The notes under the pieces were generated by a model. The model had not been told where the DNA came from and did not search any database. It saw only the letters and a list, made by a program, of their open reading frames with translations. Source: Echinarachnius parma (taxonomy: Eukaryota; Echinodermata; Echinoidea; Clypeasteroida; Echinarachniidae). Taken from it: 64,000 nucleotides of DNA. The stretch covers positions 1-64,000 of the forward strand of contig JBAMJV010008926.1 of NCBI GenBank assembly GCA_037951105.1, written 5' to 3'. Positions within the stretch are counted from its first letter, which is position 1. The number at the start of each line of letters is the position of its first letter. Both the position numbers and the translations under genes were made by a program. This document shows positions 62,301 through 64,000 of this stretch, piece by piece.

Positions 62301-62929
62301 TAGCCATATAAAACAGCAAAGGGGAGGTTATTTCAGCCACAAATACTGTTTTTTGTTTTTTTAACAAGATCAATACTTACGCTTGAGACAATAAAAGCAA
62401 CAACAATATAACCAATAGCCATAAGAAATAGGATAAATGAAGGTTGAATCAGTTATCAGCTAAACATAGGCCTACTGTTTCTCCTTGGAACTCCCTCCAG
62501 TAACTGATGAAATACTAGTCACTAATTATACAATTTCCAAAATGTAGCTTAATTAGTCTTTTTTTTTTTTTTTTTTTTTTTCTTTTTTTTTGGGGGGGGG
62601 GGGGGGGGGTTAAACATTATGACTGGACAGAAATTCTTGAGAAGGATATGTTCCCAAAACTTGTTTAAAATACCAGAGAATAAAATCAATTGTAATCATT
62701 TGGGGGGATTTTATAGAGCATTAGAGGAGCTAAATTTCAAAACAAATATTTTGAAGTATCCCTTTTCCTTAGCTATCCACTCCTCTATCTCTTTCAATAG
62801 TTCCTTTGTGCACTAATACATAGTTTTACTAGGAACTTCACTTCATTATCCAATAATGATTCAAAAGATGATAAACGTACCTTCTTGTCTGATGATCTCT
62901 AGAATTCTACCTGGTGTACCTACAAGAAA
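50255..62929 (-). CDS. DDX59: ATP-dependent RNA helicase DDX59, C-terminal nine exons
   Basis: Exons in transcript order are 62929-62881, 62154-62078, 61823-61695, 61242-61139, 60527-60461, 59210-59013, 52540-52474, 50830-50659 and 50306-50255. Phases agree throughout, giving 304 residues in the window. Helicase motifs in order: TPGR (Ib), DEVD (II, in place of DEAD), SAT (III), VIVFVDSK (IV), [14 protein letters not shown] (V) and [10 protein letters not shown] (VI). The segments [24 protein letters not shown] and INNNSKKLF are characteristic of DDX59 rather than other DEAD-box proteins. It would unwind RNA using ATP, probably in the nucleus. The Q motif, P-loop and N-terminal zinc-HIT part lie beyond 62929 or outside the window. 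Intron 7 is an AT-AC intron. Intron 6 holds exon copies and a 5.5-kb retrotransposon. Confidence 0.93.
50659..50830 (-). CDS. DDX59: DDX59 exon after the AT-AC intron
   Basis: Starts AGCTCTTCC right after CCGCAC, donor GTAAAA. Encodes (K)[25 protein letters not shown] and a serine/lysine-rich tail. Confidence 0.85.
50831..52473 (-). other. U12-type AT-AC intron of DDX59
   Basis: Read on the minus strand, the 5' splice site is ATATCCTTTTT right after AGCAAAA. A perfect branch-point TTCCTTGAC lies at 50854-50846. The intron ends CCGCAC 16 bases after the branch A. No GT donor exists at the position where the protein alignment needs the junction; AT-AC splicing restores the frame (NNNSK-K-LFLQF). 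Confidence 0.88.
51065..51421. mobile_element. MITE, TTAAAGGGATCTAGTAAC family, copy 3
   Basis: Left TTAAAGGGATCTAGTAAAAT, right AACAAAGTTATCTGATCCCT. Contains CATGGGACAGG and TTTGCATTTTTGCTCATTACTC. The shortest, least interrupted copy. It lies inside the AT-AC intron. Confidence 0.75.
52474..52540 (-). CDS. DDX59: DDX59 exon with helicase motif VI
   Basis: Acceptor TTTCCACCAG, 67 bases, phase 1 end at AT-AC donor. Encodes [22 protein letters not shown]; the arginines of motif VI contact ATP. Confidence 0.92.
52870..53180 (-). pseudogene. two extra copies of the DDX59 motif V exon
   Basis: The copy at 52873-52990 reads [16 protein letters not shown] and [13 protein letters not shown], with changed residues (GRS for GRG, YIQQ for YIHQ), and keeps a GTTAGA donor. 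The copy at about 53133-53180 keeps only the 3' part ([12 protein letters not shown]) and is cut at GTTGATGAC by the LTR element. Neither has the upstream half of the exon. Confidence 0.85.
53186..53381 (-). repeat. 3' LTR of the intronic Gypsy element
   Basis: TGTTCTGGAAAAC to ACACTACA on the plus strand (TG...CA in both directions). Joined directly to the purine tract on the internal side. Confidence 0.9.
54205..56743 (-). pseudogene. Gypsy pol: reverse transcriptase, RNase H, integrase
   Basis: A 730-residue frame (56743-54551) carries, in order: reverse transcriptase ([37 protein letters not shown], and the catalytic box as NQDD rather than the usual YxDD); RNase H ([48 protein letters not shown]); the integrase zinc region (H..H...CSVCQ); and the integrase core ([24 protein letters not shown]). 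A frame change near 54570 separates the C-terminal region ([16 protein letters not shown], 54510-54205). No chromodomain is visible. Confidence 0.9.
56759..57690 (-). pseudogene. Gypsy gag end, zinc knuckles and protease
   Basis: The frame 57690-57079 contains two CCHC knuckles ([28 protein letters not shown]) and the aspartic-protease motif [14 protein letters not shown] frame change near 57180 leads to the protease/pol linker and the N-terminal part of reverse transcriptase (57178-56759), which ends at an in-frame stop directly before the main pol frame. Confidence 0.88.
57713..58186 (-). pseudogene. Gypsy gag, N-terminal part
   Basis: Starts [20 protein letters not shown] and contains the Gag motifs [21 protein letters not shown] and [19 protein letters not shown]. 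The frame departs from the knuckle-bearing frame near 57700, probably after a small deletion. Confidence 0.85.
58458..58676 (-). repeat. 5' LTR of the intronic Gypsy element
   Basis: Matches 53186-53381 except for one noted substitution (TATTTGGG for TATTCGGG) and a second copy of the terminal CTCTCTATTATCAATACACT stretch. Confidence 0.9.
58715..58930 (-). pseudogene. third extra copy of the DDX59 motif V exon
   Basis: Reads [20 protein letters not shown] and [16 protein letters not shown] and keeps a GTTAGA donor. Upstream, the exon's first 25 codons are replaced by unrelated sequence ([14 protein letters not shown]). The frame is open. With a suitable acceptor it could be an alternative exon, but none obvious is present. 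Confidence 0.8.
59013..59210 (-). CDS. DDX59: DDX59 exon with helicase motif V, intact copy
   Basis: Acceptor CACTAATTCAG, donor GTGAGA, 198 bases, phase 0. Encodes [20 protein letters not shown], then the motif V region and YIHQ, which runs into IGRTGR of the next exon. The only full-length copy of five. Confidence 0.92.
59285..59392 (-). pseudogene. fourth extra copy of the motif V exon, 5' half
   Basis: After an intact-looking CACTGCAG acceptor it reads [23 protein letters not shown] and then collapses (deletion, stop). It lies just upstream of the intact exon in transcript order. Confidence 0.85.
59655..60285 (+). mobile_element. deleted Tc1/mariner element, transposase C-terminus only
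   Basis: Long inverted ends (about 165 bases): ACTTATAATTTTTCACATGG and GGTCATATCTTAAAATCCTG at the left match complements at the right. Between them 59822-59996 encodes [20 protein letters not shown] and [11 protein letters not shown]-stop, the C-terminal end of a Tc1-type transposase. The catalytic DDE part is gone. Confidence 0.8.
60461..60527 (-). CDS. DDX59: DDX59 exon with helicase motif IV
   Basis: Acceptor CTTGTGCAG, donor GTAAGC. Encodes [22 protein letters not shown]. Confidence 0.92.
60540..61130. other. DDX59 intron 4, nothing recognised
   Basis: AT-rich intron sequence with a 15-base poly(G) run at 60869-60883. No exon copy or TIR pair seen. Confidence 0.5.
61139..61242 (-). 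CDS. DDX59: DDX59 exon, [13 protein letters not shown] segment
   Basis: Acceptor CCCCTTGCAG, donor GTGATG, 104 bases. Encodes [20 protein letters not shown] and [14 protein letters not shown], linking the two RecA domains. Confidence 0.92.
61548..61640 (-). pseudogene. decayed copy of the DDX59 motif III exon
   Basis: Reads [26 protein letters not shown], then diverges. Matches the exon at 61695-61823 but lacks its first third and its donor. Confidence 0.85.
61695..61823 (-). CDS. DDX59: DDX59 exon with helicase motif III
   Basis: Acceptor TCCTATGTAG, donor GTAAGA, 129 bases, phase 0. Encodes [24 protein letters not shown] and [10 protein letters not shown]. Confidence 0.92.
62078..62154 (-). 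CDS. DDX59: DDX59 exon with helicase motif II (DEVD)
   Basis: Acceptor GTTTTGCAG, donor GTAGGA, 77 bases. Encodes [25 protein letters not shown]; the Walker B box reads DEVD. Confidence 0.92.
62160..62870. other. DDX59 intron 1 in this window, homopolymer-rich
   Basis: AT-rich intron with a long poly(T) run (about 62559-62591) joined directly to 18 G (62592-62609). No further exon seen. Confidence 0.5.
62881..62929 (-). CDS. DDX59: DDX59 exon with helicase motif Ib
   Basis: Acceptor CTCTCTTCCAG, donor GTACGT, 49 bases. Encodes [16 protein letters not shown]. Confidence 0.88.
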
Positions 62930-63463
62930 CTGGAAGAGAGAAATATAACTTTCATGTAATCTGCTAAACACTGGTCTTAAAAACACTTGGGTTAGGGTCT
63001 ATGAATAATGCATGTTATACAAATAAATATTCTTCATTGGGTTAAAGGAACATTTAACACGTCTGTGATATTCTTTCCTGAAATCAACCTATTCTAGAAT
63101 ATTGCAATGGCAAACTACCCATATAAAACAAGCAAACAAACAAAGTTACTAGAGTGGCTCTGCATTGCCAATTTGTTGTATTCCCAAGTAGGGAGAATTG
63201 TTGGTTGAGAATGAGAAGGTCGCCAAGTCATTTTTTGTACTTCAGAAAATAATAATGTTTAACACTTTGAACCCTGCATTATTTTCACACATTAAGCATA
63301 TTTTACTAGATGAATGAATATTGTATCTACATCATGAGTTATCACTCATTTGATTTATTCAATTTGCAAGAATAAAAATAATGTACAGAGAAATTTAGAT
63401 GTTGATAATGATAATAATTATAACAATAATACCAACAATGGTAATAACAGATATAAAAACAAT

Positions 63464-63634
63464 TACCTCACTCACTGACTGTGCCACGCCCCCATGGCTT
63501 TGTTTACTTTGACGACCACCAGCATGACCACCTGTTCCACCAGCATCCCAGCCTTTACCTTGCCCGCTTGTACAGGGCTGAGATTGTGTAGCTTCTGGTA
63601 CACTCTTCTGTGTCCGTTTCGTCTTCAAAATCAC
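63464..63634 (-). CDS. DDX59: possible further DDX59 exon
   Basis: An open frame ends SHGGVAQSVSE before a GTAATT donor, in phase with exon 62929-62881. The upstream part (GWDAGGTGGHAGGRQSKQSH) is glycine-rich and does not clearly match the helicase. It is part of the palindrome at 63515-63745, so its 5' limit is unsure. Confidence 0.35.
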
Positions 63635-63745
63635 TACTTTGACTAGTCAAAGTAGTGATTTTGAAGACGAAACGGACACCAAAGATTGTACCAGAAGGCT
63701 GGGATGCTGGTGGAACAGGTGGTCATGCTGGTGCCTGGTGGTCGT
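63515..63745. repeat. palindrome with arms of about 100 bases
   Basis: GTCTTCAAAATCACTACTTT-GACTAGTCAAAGT-complement meets almost without a spacer at 63637. Further out, CCACCAGCATCCCAGCCTT and its complement AAGGCTGGGATGCTGGTGG pair, with about 50 bases missing from the right arm. It overlaps the possible DDX59 exon. Confidence 0.88.
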
Positions 63746-64000
63746 TCAAAGGTTACAAATCCAAGCCGTAATCGATGAAAACGGTATGCTGAAATACACA
63801 CGGGGATCTCTACACAACGTAGAATAGAGATCAGGAGGATGACGTCATTATAACTAGGGTCACCTGACAGTTATACAGTCACATGATTTCAGGCCGGTTT
63901 ACCGGCCTTTTGGGTATTTGCACGTTCTCTGCGCGGCCGGTTTTCCGGCCTTTCGGGTTCAAAGGGTTAAAGTTTGGGAGCCCTGTAGAAAACTATTGTA

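Overview
The window is animal (metazoan) nuclear DNA. It holds four spliced host genes with GT-AG introns, and one intron that looks like a minor-spliceosome AT-AC intron. The repeats (palindromic MITEs, tRNA-derived SINEs, CR1/L2-type and Ty3/Gypsy fragments, and long CTTGACC/AGGTCA-rich elements) suggest a marine invertebrate deuterostome, for example an echinoderm or a relative. That lineage call is inference only.

Layout. 1-2800: fold-back DNA and simple repeats. 2869-10390 (+): a small TPR/transmembrane gene in six exons, unrecognised. 10600-14520: a cluster of inverted-repeat elements. 16979-19478 (-): a three-exon ARL14EP-like gene. 20080-23040: nested MITEs and the 3' end of a LINE. 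23309-35865 (+): the complete mitochondrial ATP synthase alpha gene (ATP5F1A), 11 exons and 552 residues, with a poly(A) signal at 36560. 37058-39920: more MITEs and a SINE. 41198-44300 (+): a Myb/SANT-like gene or pseudogene followed by glutamine-rich tandem repeats. 44646-48770 (+): a decayed Ty3/Gypsy element with a MITE in its protease region and a LINE fragment. 50255-62929 (-): the C-terminal nine exons of DDX59. Its long intron contains a young, almost complete Ty3/Gypsy element (53186-58676, minus strand). The window ends in a palindrome at 63515-63745.

Main observations. (1) All four host genes carry partial or whole copies of their own exons in flanking introns. In ATP5F1A exon 7 the copies are in frame and open, so they could yield longer proteins. 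(2) A family of 0.7-1.1 kb elements starts at ATGCC and ends at a hairpin plus CTAG, always between T residues. One copy sits in one arm of a palindrome whose other arm preserves the empty site, which fixes its ends; this fits a non-autonomous Helitron2/Helentron. (3) A textbook U12-type AT-AC intron lies in DDX59. (4) A hairpin with about 177-bp, nearly identical arms lies in ATP5F1A intron 1. (5) Seventeen poly(G)/poly(C) tracts of 13-26 bases occur in 64 kb.

The four host genes have unrelated jobs (membrane TPR protein, ARL14 effector-like protein, oxidative phosphorylation, RNA helicase). There is no operon-like logic. I found no CRISPR array, rRNA gene or convincing intact tRNA gene.
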